Shown here: in pieces, positions 25,860-35,355 of the stretch | Layout: each line of letters opens with the position of its first letter | How positions within the stretch are numbered: position 1 is the stretch's first letter | Assembly: GCF_010119225.1 (NCBI RefSeq) | Contig: NZ_WNKF01000015.1 | Coordinates: forward strand, 53,917-117,916 | Origin: Cyclobacterium roseum | GTDB taxonomy: Bacteria > Bacteroidota > Bacteroidia > Cytophagales > Cyclobacteriaceae | Reading direction: 5' to 3' | Length of the DNA stretch: 64,000 bases | Position numbers and translations under genes: made by a program | Notes under the pieces: model-generated | Databases searched by the model: none | What the model was told of the DNA's origin: nothing | Seen by the model: only the letters and a program-made list of their open reading frames with translations

Positions 25860-26441
25860 TTAATTTCTAGTAAGAATCTTGAATTGGTCCATCACTTTAT
25901 AGGTAGCCCGGGTAAGGTCAATGTGGATGTTTGGGGAGGCATAATCAAAATACGCCGAAGTGTATCCCTGCCAGATCGTATTGCCTTTTTTGTGATCGAT
26001 GACCAAAACTACCAACATGCCGTCATTCTGGGTGTATTTTACGGCATTGTAATTTTCTCCTCGTTTTTGGCGCTCAAGACTGTCCAGGACGGATTCTTCT
26101 ACCAATTCGATGCCTTGTTTTTTTAACCAGTAATCAAAATTGGGCTGATTGTAGCCCCTGTATCGGACTTCACTCATGTATAGCTTATGAATGATCAGCA
26201 AATCAGGATTATTCTCTTTTTGCCGGAAGCCCTGTGAACCCAGGCGGGAACTAATGGATTTTTCAATAATGCCGGTAAAATCGGCTTCGTTTTTTCCTTC
26301 CTCTTCCACAAAGCCAAAGGTTTTGTATTTTTTAAAAGCTCCTTTGTAGTTATAATCGTATTCGGCAATAAAATCTTTTTGAGACAAGCAAGCTGAATTA
26401 AGGATCAGCAAAACAAAGATGAAGTAGTTAAAATTTTTCAT
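25860..26441 (-). CDS. DUF4136 family lipoprotein
   Basis: From the ATG at 26441 the 193-residue protein begins with a lipoprotein signal, MKNFNYFIFVLLILNSAC (lipobox NSAC). The body has the DUF4136 pattern: FKKYKTFGFVEE near the start, NNPDLLIIHKLYMSEV, a GMLVVLVIDHKKGNTIWQG strand and a C-terminal TRATYKVMDQFKI helix. The family is envelope-located with unknown role. The longer frame from 26507 adds 22 residues before the signal and is unlikely. Confidence 0.88.
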   Translation of the reverse strand: MKNFNYFIFVLLILNSACLSQKDFIAEYDYNYKGAFKKYKTFGFVEEEGKNEADFTGIIEKSISSRLGSQGFRQKENNPDLLIIHKLYMSEVRYRGYNQPNFDYWLKKQGIELVEESVLDSLERQKRGENYNAVKYTQNDGMLVVLVIDHKKGNTIWQGYTSAYFDYASPNIHIDLTRATYKVMDQFKILTRN

Positions 26442-26714
26442 ACAATTTTGTTTTGAACGTGTTGGTGATATGGCTTGAAGTAAAAACAGTGAGAACAAAA
26501 ACGTCATTCATTTCAGAATACAATTTTGTCAATACTGATTAAACCTCATAATAGAAATTTTGTTTGCCGGGCCAAGGGTAAAATTCATTTTAATGTTAGC
26601 GATTTTCAAAAGGAATTCCAAAAATTTCCTATGGAAATGAAAAAACTTATCTTACTGAGGCTAAGAGAGATAGCTTTAGTTAAGAAATGTAGGGGGCAAT
26701 TGCGTTTCAACGTA
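26442..26714. other. Intergenic stretch without a convincing gene
   Basis: About 340 bases separate the DUF4136 and araB genes. A 63-residue frame on the plus strand (26526-26717) has no recognisable features and is judged chance. Only the araB terminator at its far end is clear. Confidence 0.5.
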
Positions 26715-26742
26715 TAAAAAAAGGCAATCAAAAATGATTGCC
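26715..26742 (-). terminator. Intrinsic terminator of araB
   Basis: ggcaatca / tgattgcc stem with a 4-base loop and a run of T on the minus strand, 38 bases after the araB stop. Confidence 0.85.
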
Positions 26743-26780
26743 CGTGGAATAATTCTGTAAACCCATGTAAGGTGGAGCAC

Positions 26781-28448
26781 CTACTGCTTTTGGCCGTTTT
26801 CGATATAATTTCCCAATTCCAGGTATCGGTGATATTTTTTTTGATAAACGTCACGATATTCCGCCCTGGGTTGATATACCTTATCGAAACCATTTCCCAT
26901 TTTGGACACTGCATCCGTAACGGTATCATATAAACCTGCTGCCGTGGCGGCATAGATAGCAGCACCAAGCGCAGGGGCCTGTTCGGATTTGGCTACCTTG
27001 ATGGGCATATCCAATACATCAGCCATGGTTTGCATGACCAGAGTCGATTTTTTGGCAACGCCTCCCAATCCGATCACCTGCTGTATGGGAACGCCCTCCT
27101 CTCTGAATCGCTCAATGATCCGTTTGGAGCCAAAACAAATGGATTCAACCAGGGCCAAAAAGATACTGCCGGCATGGGTACCCATATCCAATTCAGAAAG
27201 CGCTCCCTTTAGGTTTTGGTTGGCATCGGGTGTCCGGCGGCCATTGATCCAGTCCAGCGCCATTACCTGACTGGTGTCCGGAGAAAGTAAGGCTGCCTGG
27301 TTGGATAGGGTTTGTATTAAATTGGTTTCCAACGTTCGGCTTATCTCGGTATAAGTGGCTTCATCCAGGCCGGATTCAGAAAGGGTAGCCAGGACTGGTT
27401 TTTGAATCAATTGAACAAACCATGCCAATACATCTCCAAATCCTGACTGACCTGCTTCCAGCCCAATTTTACCGGGAATGACCGATCCATCTACCTGACC
27501 ACAGATGCCTTTTACGGTTTTGTTTTCTAAAGAGGCCGGAGAGGTGACCATGATGTCGCAGGTAGATGTACCCATCACTTTTACCAGAGTTCCCTCCGCT
27601 ACTTCTCCGCCCACGGCCCCGGCATGGGCATCAAAGGTGCCTACTGCCACGGTGGTTCCGGGTTCCAGCCCCAATCTGTCCGCCCATGATTCCGAAAGGT
27701 ACCCTGCTATGGTATCGGATGTGTAAGTGTCTTTGTAAAGGTTATTTTTCAAGGCTGCCAATCGAGGGTCTAACTGTTCTAAAAATTGAGAATCCGGAAG
27801 CCCACCCCAGCTTTCATGCCATAGGGCTTTGTGACCTGCAGCACAGCGGCTTCTTTTAAAGCCAGGAAGGTGTTGTCCCCCAATGAGTTCGTAGGTAAGG
27901 TAGTCGCAATGCTCCATCCACGAATGAGCGGCCTCGGCCACTTCCCGGTCCTCGCGGATAATGTGAAGAATCTTTGCCCAAAACCATTCCGATGAATAAA
28001 TCCCTCCTTCGTACTTGGTAAAATCTTCCCCTCCCCAGGATCTGGCCAGCTCATTGATTTCGTCCGCCTCTGCCACCGCCGTGTGGTCCTTCCATAAAAC
28101 CATCTGGGCATTGGGGTTTTCCTTGAACTTTTGCGACAAGGCTAGTGCTTTTCCCTGCTCATCTACCGGAAGTGGGGAAGAACCGGTGGTATCTACACAG
28201 ATCCCCTTGACCGCTGTCTTGGGGACGCCGCTGTTTCCCATAATGGCTCGAATGGTATGCTCCAAGCCCTCCAAATGATCTAAAGGATGCTGTCGGAATT
28301 GATTTTTGCCAGGGTTGCAATACCTTCCTTCCTTCCACCTGGGATAGGCAAAAACTTCGCTGGCCACCGTTTTCCCGTCTGCTGCATTCACCAAGACGGA
28401 CCTGACGGAGTCGGTTCCAAAATCAACTCCCAATACGTATTTGTCCAT
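26781..28448 (-). CDS. araB: Ribulokinase
   Basis: A 555-residue FGGY-family kinase from the ATG at 28448 (MDKYVLGVDFGTDSVRSVLV). YPRWKEGRYCNPGKNQFRQHP is typical of AraB rather than XylB or GlpK, and the C-terminal ATP-site segment GLGGVAKKSTLVMQTMAD and SEQAPALGAAIYAA are intact. It phosphorylates L-ribulose to L-ribulose 5-phosphate in L-arabinose catabolism. No araA, araD or transporter is nearby, so the rest of the pathway must be elsewhere. The ATG at 28481 adds 11 residues without support. Confidence 0.94.
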   Translation of the reverse strand: MDKYVLGVDFGTDSVRSVLVNAADGKTVASEVFAYPRWKEGRYCNPGKNQFRQHPLDHLEGLEHTIRAIMGNSGVPKTAVKGICVDTTGSSPLPVDEQGKALALSQKFKENPNAQMVLWKDHTAVAEADEINELARSWGGEDFTKYEGGIYSSEWFWAKILHIIREDREVAEAAHSWMEHCDYLTYELIGGQHLPGFKRSRCAAGHKALWHESWGGLPDSQFLEQLDPRLAALKNNLYKDTYTSDTIAGYLSESWADRLGLEPGTTVAVGTFDAHAGAVGGEVAEGTLVKVMGTSTCDIMVTSPASLENKTVKGICGQVDGSVIPGKIGLEAGQSGFGDVLAWFVQLIQKPVLATLSESGLDEATYTEISRTLETNLIQTLSNQAALLSPDTSQVMALDWINGRRTPDANQNLKGALSELDMGTHAGSIFLALVESICFGSKRIIERFREEGVPIQQVIGLGGVAKKSTLVMQTMADVLDMPIKVAKSEQAPALGAAIYAATAAGLYDTVTDAVSKMGNGFDKVYQPRAEYRDVYQKKYHRYLELGNYIENGQKQ

Positions 28449-28564
28449 GTGTTCTTTATTTTGGGTTGATAAAAAATCCACCTTTCAAGATGGCTTTCTA
28501 TTGGTAAAAATATACCCAAATATTGAAAAATGACCCATTCCTGACTTAAAAATAGCAGAATGAC

Positions 28565-29089
28565 TTAGTAAAGATCCGATTCGGAAGGGTCTTCCTGATG
28601 CCAGGTCTGTACTTCCAATATGGAATCGTTTTCGGTTTTTATTGCCATGTGGTATTCGTATTTGATTGATTTTAAGGTCTCTCCATCCAATGCGGAGAAA
28701 GTAGTCCAAACCAGCGTCCAGTCCCCTTTCAAAATTCCCCGGTTTACCCGAATGCTTTTAAGAATCGGGTCACTAAAGGACAGGTGGCTCATTTTTTTAT
28801 GTTGGGACTTCCAATGGGCTAGTTCCTGCATGCTGTCCCGAATGGAATCCGTATTGGTATTGATACATTTAAAGTCCTCGTGAATCAGTTCTTTGATGTA
28901 ATCGTAACTTTCCAGTTGCAAACCCTCCAGGTAGCGTCGAATTAACTTTTGATCCGATTTTTCCTGAGGGTTGGCGGTGACAGGAGGGGGGGAATCCCCT
29001 TTAACATGGATCGGCTGCTTTTCGTATTGACTGGAAAACAAGTATCCAGGTAAAAAAGCCAGCGCCAGTGAATTTTGGATGTTGGTCAT
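28565..29089 (-). CDS. Hypothetical NTF2/SnoaL-like protein
   Basis: A 174-residue protein. After a mildly hydrophobic N terminus (MTNIQNSLALAFLPGYLFSS) comes a segment with an NTF2-like layout: helix LIRRYLEGLQLESYDYIKEL, FKCINTNTDSIRDSMQELAH, and strands GILKGDWTLVWTTFSALDGE and YEYHMAIKTENDSILEVQTW. Members are small ligand-binding or enzyme-like domains. The family call rests on pattern only. Upstream of araB on the same strand with a 116-base gap, probably separate. Confidence 0.6.
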   Translation of the reverse strand: MTNIQNSLALAFLPGYLFSSQYEKQPIHVKGDSPPPVTANPQEKSDQKLIRRYLEGLQLESYDYIKELIHEDFKCINTNTDSIRDSMQELAHWKSQHKKMSHLSFSDPILKSIRVNRGILKGDWTLVWTTFSALDGETLKSIKYEYHMAIKTENDSILEVQTWHQEDPSESDLY

Positions 29090-29323
29090 GTCTATAAATT
29101 ATTTTCTAAAAATAGTTTCTTTGCTCGAACACGGGTTAGAGATTCGAAGCACGGTGATATCATCTACAAAATACAAAAAAAAGTATTAAAAATTCAAATT
29201 TGAGTGTTTTTTATTTTCTTTTCTGTGTAAATACCTTACATTCGGGATTTTTAAAACCAATTCCCGACCCAATTGGGCTGGAATTTACCATACTTCCGGC
29301 TACGCACTCCCTCCCGAAACGGT

Positions 29324-29358
29324 AAAAAAAAAGCCGGGGAATAATTCGATTTCCCCGG
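29324..29358 (-). terminator. Intrinsic terminator downstream of the 29373 gene
   Basis: ccggggaa / ttccccgg stem with a 9-base loop; on the minus strand it is followed by gc and T9. The remaining 29090-29323 shows no gene. Confidence 0.85.
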
Positions 29359-29372
29359 TTTTAAGCAACTAA

Positions 29373-29879
29373 TTAATCTTTAATCGGATGGACAAGTTGC
29401 GCATTGATAATTTGAACCCACTTTTTAGCCAACGGCCCCTCACCGAATAAGTCTGAGTGTCTTTCTCCATCGAAAAAGAGCAATCGAGCACTGCCTGTTT
29501 CCGGATTCCAAAACGTTATCTGAATCTCTAAACGGTCAATTATCTCCTCTCTTTCCCTTCCCCTTCCTTTAAACCGGCTGGATTTTAGCAGGTATGCGTC
29601 TTTTATTTCGTCGATCTGAAGTTGAATCAATTCCTGAGGTGAAGAGGTGTTTGTATAGTGTATTATTCGGTTGGTTTCGTCCAAACCGATCGCGTATTGA
29701 CCCCGCCAAAAATCGAATTGGTGGAGCTGAACTCCCTGATCCAGGGCTGCCTGGAAAAACCTCTGGCGATGCCCTGTCTCCAGGCGCTTTCGTTTGTTGG
29801 AATGATAAATCAATGGCGTAATAAATGCCACAATAGCCAGCAAGGACATGCCCAGGCTGACGGGTTCTATTGGTATCAT
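29373..29879 (-). CDS. Hypothetical membrane-anchored protein
   Basis: 168 residues with one N-terminal membrane helix (SLGMSLLAIVAFITPLIY) followed by basic HSNKRKRLE, then a soluble part with HQFDFWRGQYAIGLDETNRI and NPETGSARLLFFDGERHSD. The layout fits small single-pass inner-membrane proteins of Bacteroidota, with the soluble domain likely cytoplasmic. No known function. A strong terminator follows its stop. Confidence 0.75.
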   Translation of the reverse strand: MIPIEPVSLGMSLLAIVAFITPLIYHSNKRKRLETGHRQRFFQAALDQGVQLHQFDFWRGQYAIGLDETNRIIHYTNTSSPQELIQLQIDEIKDAYLLKSSRFKGRGREREEIIDRLEIQITFWNPETGSARLLFFDGERHSDLFGEGPLAKKWVQIINAQLVHPIKD

Positions 29880-29993
29880 TTGAAAATATCAGAATTAAGT
29901 AAAGAAATGAGTTCTGTGCACGGATACGGGAAATCATACTTCTACCATTTGAAGTACGTTTCCCTTCTATGCTACACCAGGTAAGCTCATGCG

Positions 29994-30350
29994 TTAATCA
30001 TAAAAATGGAAGGGGAACAGGACCAACCTTAGCCGGAAAAAAGCAAACTCTCCTGAAATCCAGCCGGCAAGGCCAGGTAATTCGGAGGGCACGTCCACCC
30101 ACTCGTACCGATTTTTACCTAATCCCGATAATAGATGGTAGGTAGGTTCAGTATTCCTGCTCGAATCCTGCTCGATGCTTTTGTAGAATACTGGTGAATC
30201 CTGCTGGAAATCAGTGCTACTAACGGACTGAAAGGTACGAGTAGTTGAGGTTATTTCTTTGCCAGGATCGGCGCATGAGGAGAGAACCGGAATTACTAGT
30301 CCGGATAGAACTAGCAACAAAAAAGTCTTTAATCCGGAATAAGCTCTCAT
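29994..30350 (-). CDS. Hypothetical small lipoprotein
   Basis: 118 residues starting with a lipoprotein signal (LKTFLLLVLSGLVIPVLSSC). The remainder is polar and Ser/Thr-rich, then ends FAFFRLRLVLFPFHFYD, an unusually aromatic and basic tail. No known domain. It is likely exported and lipid-anchored if expressed. Confidence 0.6.
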   Translation of the reverse strand: MRAYSGLKTFLLLVLSGLVIPVLSSCADPGKEITSTTRTFQSVSSTDFQQDSPVFYKSIEQDSSRNTEPTYHLLSGLGKNRYEWVDVPSELPGLAGWISGEFAFFRLRLVLFPFHFYD

Positions 30351-30412
30351 GTTCTATTGAAGTTATCCGGTTTAACGAAAAATTAAAAAGAGAGGATTAG
30401 TTTAAAAAAAAT

Positions 30413-30420
30413 TATTTTTG
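30413..30420 (+). promoter_or_regulatory. Candidate -7 box for the CaCA antiporter gene
   Basis: TATTTTTG matches TAnnTTTG, 62 bases before the start codon. No convincing -33 box is seen in this A/T-rich region. Confidence 0.3.
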
Positions 30421-30482
30421 TTTATCTTGTTTTATGGCATAAAATAAGCCTATATATTCGGAGTTTAAATCTTAGCCTCTGA

Positions 30483-31442
30483 ATGATACTTTCACTCGTA
30501 TTGCTTGTAATTGGATTTGTTCTGTTGGTATACGGAGCAGATAAATTGGTGGAATCAGCCTCCAGTATCGCTTCCCGGCTGTCCATTCCCAATATGGTGA
30601 TCGGGCTAACGGTGGTGGCCTTTGGTACCTCCGCACCCGAATTGTCAGTAAGTGTGATGGCGGCGATGGAGGGATCCGGAGAAATGGTCATGGCCAATGT
30701 ACTTGGCAGCAACATATTCAACGGACTGGTGATTTTGGGAGTTTGCTCGCTTGTTTTTCCACTCACCGTAAAGTCAAATACTACCTGGATAGAGATACCG
30801 TTGAGTTTTCTGGCAGCCCTGTTGGTCTGGACCCTGGCCAGTGATCGCTGGTTGGATGGGGGAGAAGTTAATTTGGTAAGCAGAAGCGAAGGGCTGGTGC
30901 TGATATCGTTTTTCGTCATTTTCTTAGTTTATAACGTGATGGTTTCAAAAAACCCCGAAACCCAATCGGAAGAAGTGCCTGTAACTGAAATGAAAGTGAG
31001 CAGTGCTATTTTCTGGTTTGTGCTGGGATTAGCTGGTTTGGTATTCGGAGGACATTTAATCGTGAGCAATGCCATTTTTATTGCCCAGACCTTCGGGTTA
31101 TCCGAACGGGTTATCGGATTAACCATCGTCTCTATAGGAACTTCCCTGCCGGAACTCGCCACTTCCCTGGCAGCCGTAAGAAAGAAAAAAGTGGATATTG
31201 CGATCGGCAATGTGGTGGGTTCAAATATCTTCAATGTCTTTCTGATACTAGGGCTGTCCTCGACTATTTTCCCGGTAGTGATTCACGATGCGACATTTTT
31301 AGACATTGTGATGAATTGTGTGGCGGGATTGCTACTATTTTTATTTGTTTTCTCAGGAAAAGGTAGAATGCTCGAAAGGTGGGAAGGAATCACTTTCCTA
31401 TTAATCTATGCCGGGTATTTGTATTATTTACTCTTTTTGTAA
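30483..31442 (+). CDS. Calcium/sodium antiporter, CaCA family (YrbG-like)
   Basis: A 319-residue inner-membrane protein with about ten helices and the two inverted alpha repeats of the cation:Ca2+ exchanger superfamily: VVAFGTSAPELSVSVMAA in the first half and SIGTSLPELATSLAAV in the second, each followed by a GS-N-IFN motif (VLGSNIFNGL, VVGSNIFNVF). It should exchange Ca2+ for Na+ or H+. Length matches bacterial YrbG-type members. It is a single-gene unit. Confidence 0.95.
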   Translation: MILSLVLLVIGFVLLVYGADKLVESASSIASRLSIPNMVIGLTVVAFGTSAPELSVSVMAAMEGSGEMVMANVLGSNIFNGLVILGVCSLVFPLTVKSNTTWIEIPLSFLAALLVWTLASDRWLDGGEVNLVSRSEGLVLISFFVIFLVYNVMVSKNPETQSEEVPVTEMKVSSAIFWFVLGLAGLVFGGHLIVSNAIFIAQTFGLSERVIGLTIVSIGTSLPELATSLAAVRKKKVDIAIGNVVGSNIFNVFLILGLSSTIFPVVIHDATFLDIVMNCVAGLLLFLFVFSGKGRMLERWEGITFLLIYAGYLYYLLFL

Positions 31443-31467
31443 CGGTTTATCTTATAAATCAAGGGTC

Positions 31468-31498
31468 AAAAAAAAGCTGCCATTTGAGGTGGCAGCTT
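31468..31498 (-). terminator. Intrinsic terminator of the small lipoprotein gene
   Basis: Perfect 9-bp stem aagctgcca / tggcagctt with a 7-base loop; T-run on the minus strand. It lies between converging genes and may also stop plus-strand transcripts. Confidence 0.8.
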
Positions 31499-31513
31499 AG
31501 GTTAGTGGGTAGC

Positions 31514-31711
31514 TTATTGAACTACAGCCGGTGAAAGATTCTCCGACTGGGTAGAATCCGCCTGCAGAGGCATTTCCTCCTTGATTTCAGCCTCGGAGAC
31601 TTCCTCGATCTGTTCAGTAGGTACAACTAAGGTTTCCTCTGTGGCTTTTTTTCCGCAGGAAAGCAGAAGGCCTGCTGAGCAGACCATCAAGGCTAAGATG
31701 ATTGTTTTCAT
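31514..31711 (-). CDS. Small acidic lipoprotein
   Basis: A 65-residue protein from the ATG at 31711: signal MKTIILALMVCSAGLLLSC with lipobox LLSC, then a strongly acidic tail (TEQIEEVSEAEIKEEMPLQ). The upstream ATG at 31777 would add 22 basic residues before the signal and is unlikely. No function known. The flanking hairpin terminator supports it as a real transcript. Confidence 0.65.
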   Translation of the reverse strand: MKTIILALMVCSAGLLLSCGKKATEETLVVPTEQIEEVSEAEIKEEMPLQADSTQSENLSPAVVQ

Positions 31712-31855
31712 TTGTTTTGTTTTTTTAGCGTCGCTTGGACAAAACAAACGATCTAATTTGCGTGCCAGTTTGTGCATTTTTTATTCTTTGGCAGAAAATT
31801 ATTTTTGAAAGAAATTATTCTCATTTATTGTGGTTTGAATTTGTCGGGTAATAAG

Positions 31856-31886
31856 AAAAAAAAATGGGACTTATCGCTAAGTCCCA
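31856..31886 (-). terminator. Intrinsic terminator of the 31913 gene
   Basis: Perfect 9-bp stem tgggactta / taagtccca with a 4-base loop and a T9 run on the minus strand. Confidence 0.88.
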
Positions 31887-31912
31887 CCTGTTCGATTTAC
31901 AATTAGTAATTA

Positions 31913-32488
31913 TCAATTATCAAATCGGATGTACTTTTCCCTTCCATCGGCATCCGCTACCATTAATGTCAACCCATTAACGGGAATGTGTTCAAATACA
32001 TAATCTTTTCGAAAGCCCTTGGGTTCGTTAATGGTTTCATTCAGCAGGAGCCGGTTGGCATGGTCAAAAAATTTAACAATTGTCCCTGGCTTTTCGAGGC
32101 CTACTACCAGTAGCGATACTTTATGAGGTCCCGCTTGTTTCCCGTAGGCCATCAAGGGAAGCAGGACTTTTTTTCGGTTTTCTATTTCATATGAGTTGCT
32201 TCCCTCATCCCCGATAACGTGCAGTACGTAATTGCCTTCATCAAGCTGCGATAAATTAAGCGGGATGATAACCGGTTCCTTTGTCTGGTATTTTTCATTG
32301 AATAACGTTTTTCCGCTTTTGTCTGTAAGCCGCAACGTTACCCTTTCGATCGCTGATTTGAAATGGACCCGGACCAACTGGTCTTTTGCTTCAATTCGGG
32401 TGTTTTCTTTCAATTCTTTCAGACCAGGATTTGCCATGGAACCAAAAGATAAAACAAGAAAAAAGAGGAAGGAAAATATGGTTTTCAT
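31913..32488 (-). CDS. Hypothetical exported beta-rich protein
   Basis: 191 residues from the ATG at 32488, with a signal peptide (MKTIFSFLFFLVLSFGSMAN). The mature part has two repeats of a beta-sandwich type: VHFKSAIERVTLRLTDKSGK with LDEGNYVLHVIGDEGSN, and KVSLLVVGLEKPGTIVKFF with GLTLMVADADGREKYIRF. This resembles DUF3244 or T9SS tail-like sandwiches, but no family is certain. Likely periplasmic. It has its own terminator. Confidence 0.65.
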   Translation of the reverse strand: MKTIFSFLFFLVLSFGSMANPGLKELKENTRIEAKDQLVRVHFKSAIERVTLRLTDKSGKTLFNEKYQTKEPVIIPLNLSQLDEGNYVLHVIGDEGSNSYEIENRKKVLLPLMAYGKQAGPHKVSLLVVGLEKPGTIVKFFDHANRLLLNETINEPKGFRKDYVFEHIPVNGLTLMVADADGREKYIRFDN

Positions 32489-32955
32489 GATTTTGATGGT
32501 TAATTGTTTTGGAATATTTAGTAACATTTTTGTTGCCTATTTACATGACTAATGGCCAAATACAAGCCAAAAAATCGAAGTACTGCATGTTGGGTATCCA
32601 CAGCACCGCATTTAAAAATGGTAGTGGGAGCTTTTGGACCAAAATGATGTCCGCTTATGAAACATATCCCTGGCAGGATGTACGAATAAGAACAAAAACG
32701 TCCCTTCAGACTACTAAACTGGAAAAAAATCAATTCACAATATTTTTTAAAATTATTTGTGAAGGTTTCATTTTTGCTAAAAACGATAGGATTGATTGTT
32801 CGATATTGAACAAAACGGTGCACGGATCTGCATCACTAATTTGTCCAGAATAAGGAGTGAACGAGGTATCCCTTTCCACAGATAGAAAAAAATACCAGAA
32901 GCCAAATGTTCGACTCCATTTTTGTAATTCACAGGTATTTGGCTAATTTAAGAAC
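32489..32955. other. Intergenic stretch with no recognised gene
   Basis: A 114-residue plus-strand frame at 32509-32853 lacks a signal, domain or sensible composition and is judged chance. No hairpin, repeat or exact TAnnTTTG box is evident. It presumably holds the divergent promoters of the flanking genes. Confidence 0.5.
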
Positions 32956-35352
32956 ATGATTGGAGTGCTAGTACGGATGAAGGTATTGTTAGGGTTACTG
33001 CCAGGCATTTGCTTGCTATTATTGGCTTGTGGTGGTGAGAGCAACCGGGGACATTCTATTCCGGAAACGATTAGCTATAATTTGCATATCAGACCTATTT
33101 TGTCCGAAAACTGCTTTGCCTGCCACGGCCCGGATGCCAATAAGCGGGAAGCTGGATTACGGCTGGATCGGGAAGCGGATGCGCTTTCTGCTTTGAAAGA
33201 ACAACCCGATCGGCATGCCCTGGTACCGGGAAATGCGGAAGCCTCGGAAGCCTATCGGCGGATACTTAGTACGGACAAGAATGAACGCATGCCCCCGCCG
33301 TCTTCGAACCTGAGCCTAACGGACAATCAAATCCAGTTGATAAAGAAATGGATTCGCCAGGGTGCGGAGTACGAACCTCATTGGGCATTTGTTCCTCCGA
33401 AAAAGGCCGTGTTGCCGGACATAGAGACCAAAGATTGGGTACAAAACGAAATAGATTATTTTGTTTTGGCAGCCATGGAGGAAGCCGGATTAGCTCCCAA
33501 TGAACCTGCAGATAAGTGGAGTTTGATCCGAAGGGTCTACTTTGACGTTCTTGGCTTGCCCCCGAATGCGAAGGATTTGGATCGATTGGCCGATAAGGAT
33601 TTGAACCTGGATGCCCTGCTGGATACCTTGTTTGCCAATCCTGCCTACGGGGAAAAAATGGCCGTTCACTGGATGGATTTGTCCCGGTACGCTGACTCTC
33701 ATGGGTATCAGGATGATTACTACCGTACCCAATGGCCCTGGAGGGATTGGGTCATTCATGCCTTTAATCAGAATTTGCCCTATGACCGCTTTATTACCTG
33801 GCAACTGGCGGGTGACCTGTTGCCAGGAGCCGGAAAAGAGCAGTTGCTAGCCACGGCCTTTAACCGAAACCACAAAATTACGGAAGAATCTGGTGCGATA
33901 GATGAAGAATATCGGGTGATGTATGCGGTGGACCGCACCAATACGCTTGGAAAAGCCCTCTTGGGAATGACCCTGGAATGTGCCCAATGCCACGATCATA
34001 AATACGACCCCATCTCTCAGAAAGAATATTACCAGACCTTTGCGTTTTTTAACACAGTGGCCGAATGGGGCATTGAGGAAGCAAGTCCGGGATTTTCTAA
34101 AAAAAGCCCTGCCAAAGTGCCATTAATGGAAATCGGGGAGGAGGATGTAAAAGACATCCTTCATTTTGTTAACCTACCGGACAGTGCCAGGAGGGTACAG
34201 ACCTTGCTGGCAAATATGGGAAAGGGGACCAACTACAATTCCCTGCTGGCCGAGGCTGATGTGCTAAAGGTTTCCGTTATGGGTGAGCCGGACAGTACAC
34301 GGCGCACCTTCTTGTTGGATCGGGGAATGTACGATGCACCAAAAGAAGCCGTCGAACCTGGAATTCCCAAGGCTATCCTCCCTTTTCCGGATCATTTGCC
34401 GAAAAATCGCCTGGGGTTATCAAAATGGCTTTTTGATTCGGAAAATCCCCTGACGGCCAGGGTTTTTGTAAATCGTATCTGGCAGGAACTATTCGGAAAG
34501 GGCCTGGTAGCGACTCCCGGTGATTTCGGCATGCAGGGCAATTTGCCTGTAAACCAGCCCTTGCTGGACTGGCTGGCGGTGGATTTTATGGAAAGTGGTT
34601 GGGATATTCAGGGGTTAATCCGGAAAATAATGCAGTCTGCGACCTACCAGCAGTCTTCGGTAGTTCCTCCTGAAAAATTCGAAAAAGATCCTGAAAACAG
34701 GCTATTGTCCCGTTTTCCGCGACAGCGGCTGCCTGCAGAGGCAATACGAGATCTGGTCCTGGCCAGCAGCGGGCTCTTACACCCTGAAATTGGCGGGCCC
34801 AGCGTGAAGCCTTACCAACCGGAGGGGTTATGGGAAGCGGCTACTTCGGGTAGGGGAAATCTCTCCAGGTACCTGCAGGATAGTGGAAAATATTTGTACC
34901 GAAGGGGATTGTATACCTTTATTAAACGAACCGTACCTCCTCCCTCCATGATGATTTTTGATGCCAGCAACCGGGATGCCTGTGAAGTGGAGCGGCTGCA
35001 GACCAACACCCCCTTGCAAGCCCTGGTCATGATGAATGACCCCGTCGTGCTGGAAGCTTCCCGGGTGCTGGCTGAACAACTTCTGGAAACCGGAAGCCCC
35101 ACGCCAAACCTTATCCGGGCTGCTTTTTCCCGAATATTGGGCAGAACGCCCGAAAAAGAAGAGTTTCAAATTCTTCTGAATAATTACGATTCTTTTTATT
35201 CAGGATATCGTGAGGAACCGGAGCGAGCCGATACCATGCTTTCAGTAGGGGAGTATCCACGAAAAGACTCCTTGCCCTTGGTGGAAAGGGCGGCCTTAAT
35301 GCAGGTAATTTCATTGATGTATAATTTGGAAGAAACCATTACAAAATCCTGA
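32956..35352 (+). CDS. PSD1 / DUF1549-DUF1553 cytochrome-c-like lipoprotein
   Basis: 798 residues. Signal peptide with lipobox LLAC (C25), then a planctomycete-type cytochrome segment with haem site C53-FA-C56-H57 followed by GPDANKREAGLRLD. Next are DUF1549 (about 165-380; RRVYFDVLGLPP, CAQCHDHKYDPI) and DUF1553 (about 480-730; VNRIWQELFGKGLV, RLPAEAIRDLVL). The family is abundant in planctomycetes and in glycan-degrading Bacteroidota and is presumed redox-active at the cell surface; the biochemical role is not established. The DUF1501 partner starts 3 bases downstream. Confidence 0.93.
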   Translation: MIGVLVRMKVLLGLLPGICLLLLACGGESNRGHSIPETISYNLHIRPILSENCFACHGPDANKREAGLRLDREADALSALKEQPDRHALVPGNAEASEAYRRILSTDKNERMPPPSSNLSLTDNQIQLIKKWIRQGAEYEPHWAFVPPKKAVLPDIETKDWVQNEIDYFVLAAMEEAGLAPNEPADKWSLIRRVYFDVLGLPPNAKDLDRLADKDLNLDALLDTLFANPAYGEKMAVHWMDLSRYADSHGYQDDYYRTQWPWRDWVIHAFNQNLPYDRFITWQLAGDLLPGAGKEQLLATAFNRNHKITEESGAIDEEYRVMYAVDRTNTLGKALLGMTLECAQCHDHKYDPISQKEYYQTFAFFNTVAEWGIEEASPGFSKKSPAKVPLMEIGEEDVKDILHFVNLPDSARRVQTLLANMGKGTNYNSLLAEADVLKVSVMGEPDSTRRTFLLDRGMYDAPKEAVEPGIPKAILPFPDHLPKNRLGLSKWLFDSENPLTARVFVNRIWQELFGKGLVATPGDFGMQGNLPVNQPLLDWLAVDFMESGWDIQGLIRKIMQSATYQQSSVVPPEKFEKDPENRLLSRFPRQRLPAEAIRDLVLASSGLLHPEIGGPSVKPYQPEGLWEAATSGRGNLSRYLQDSGKYLYRRGLYTFIKRTVPPPSMMIFDASNRDACEVERLQTNTPLQALVMMNDPVVLEASRVLAEQLLETGSPTPNLIRAAFSRILGRTPEKEEFQILLNNYDSFYSGYREEPERADTMLSVGEYPRKDSLPLVERAALMQVISLMYNLEETITKS

Positions 35353-35355
35353 GTT

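Noticed and set aside
26526..26717. 63-residue plus-strand frame
   Set aside because: TTG or weak start, no family, overlaps the araB terminator.
32509..32853. 114-residue plus-strand frame in the 467-base gap
   Set aside because: Composition is not protein-like, no domain, no ribosome site; it also overlaps the 31913-32488 gene's leader.
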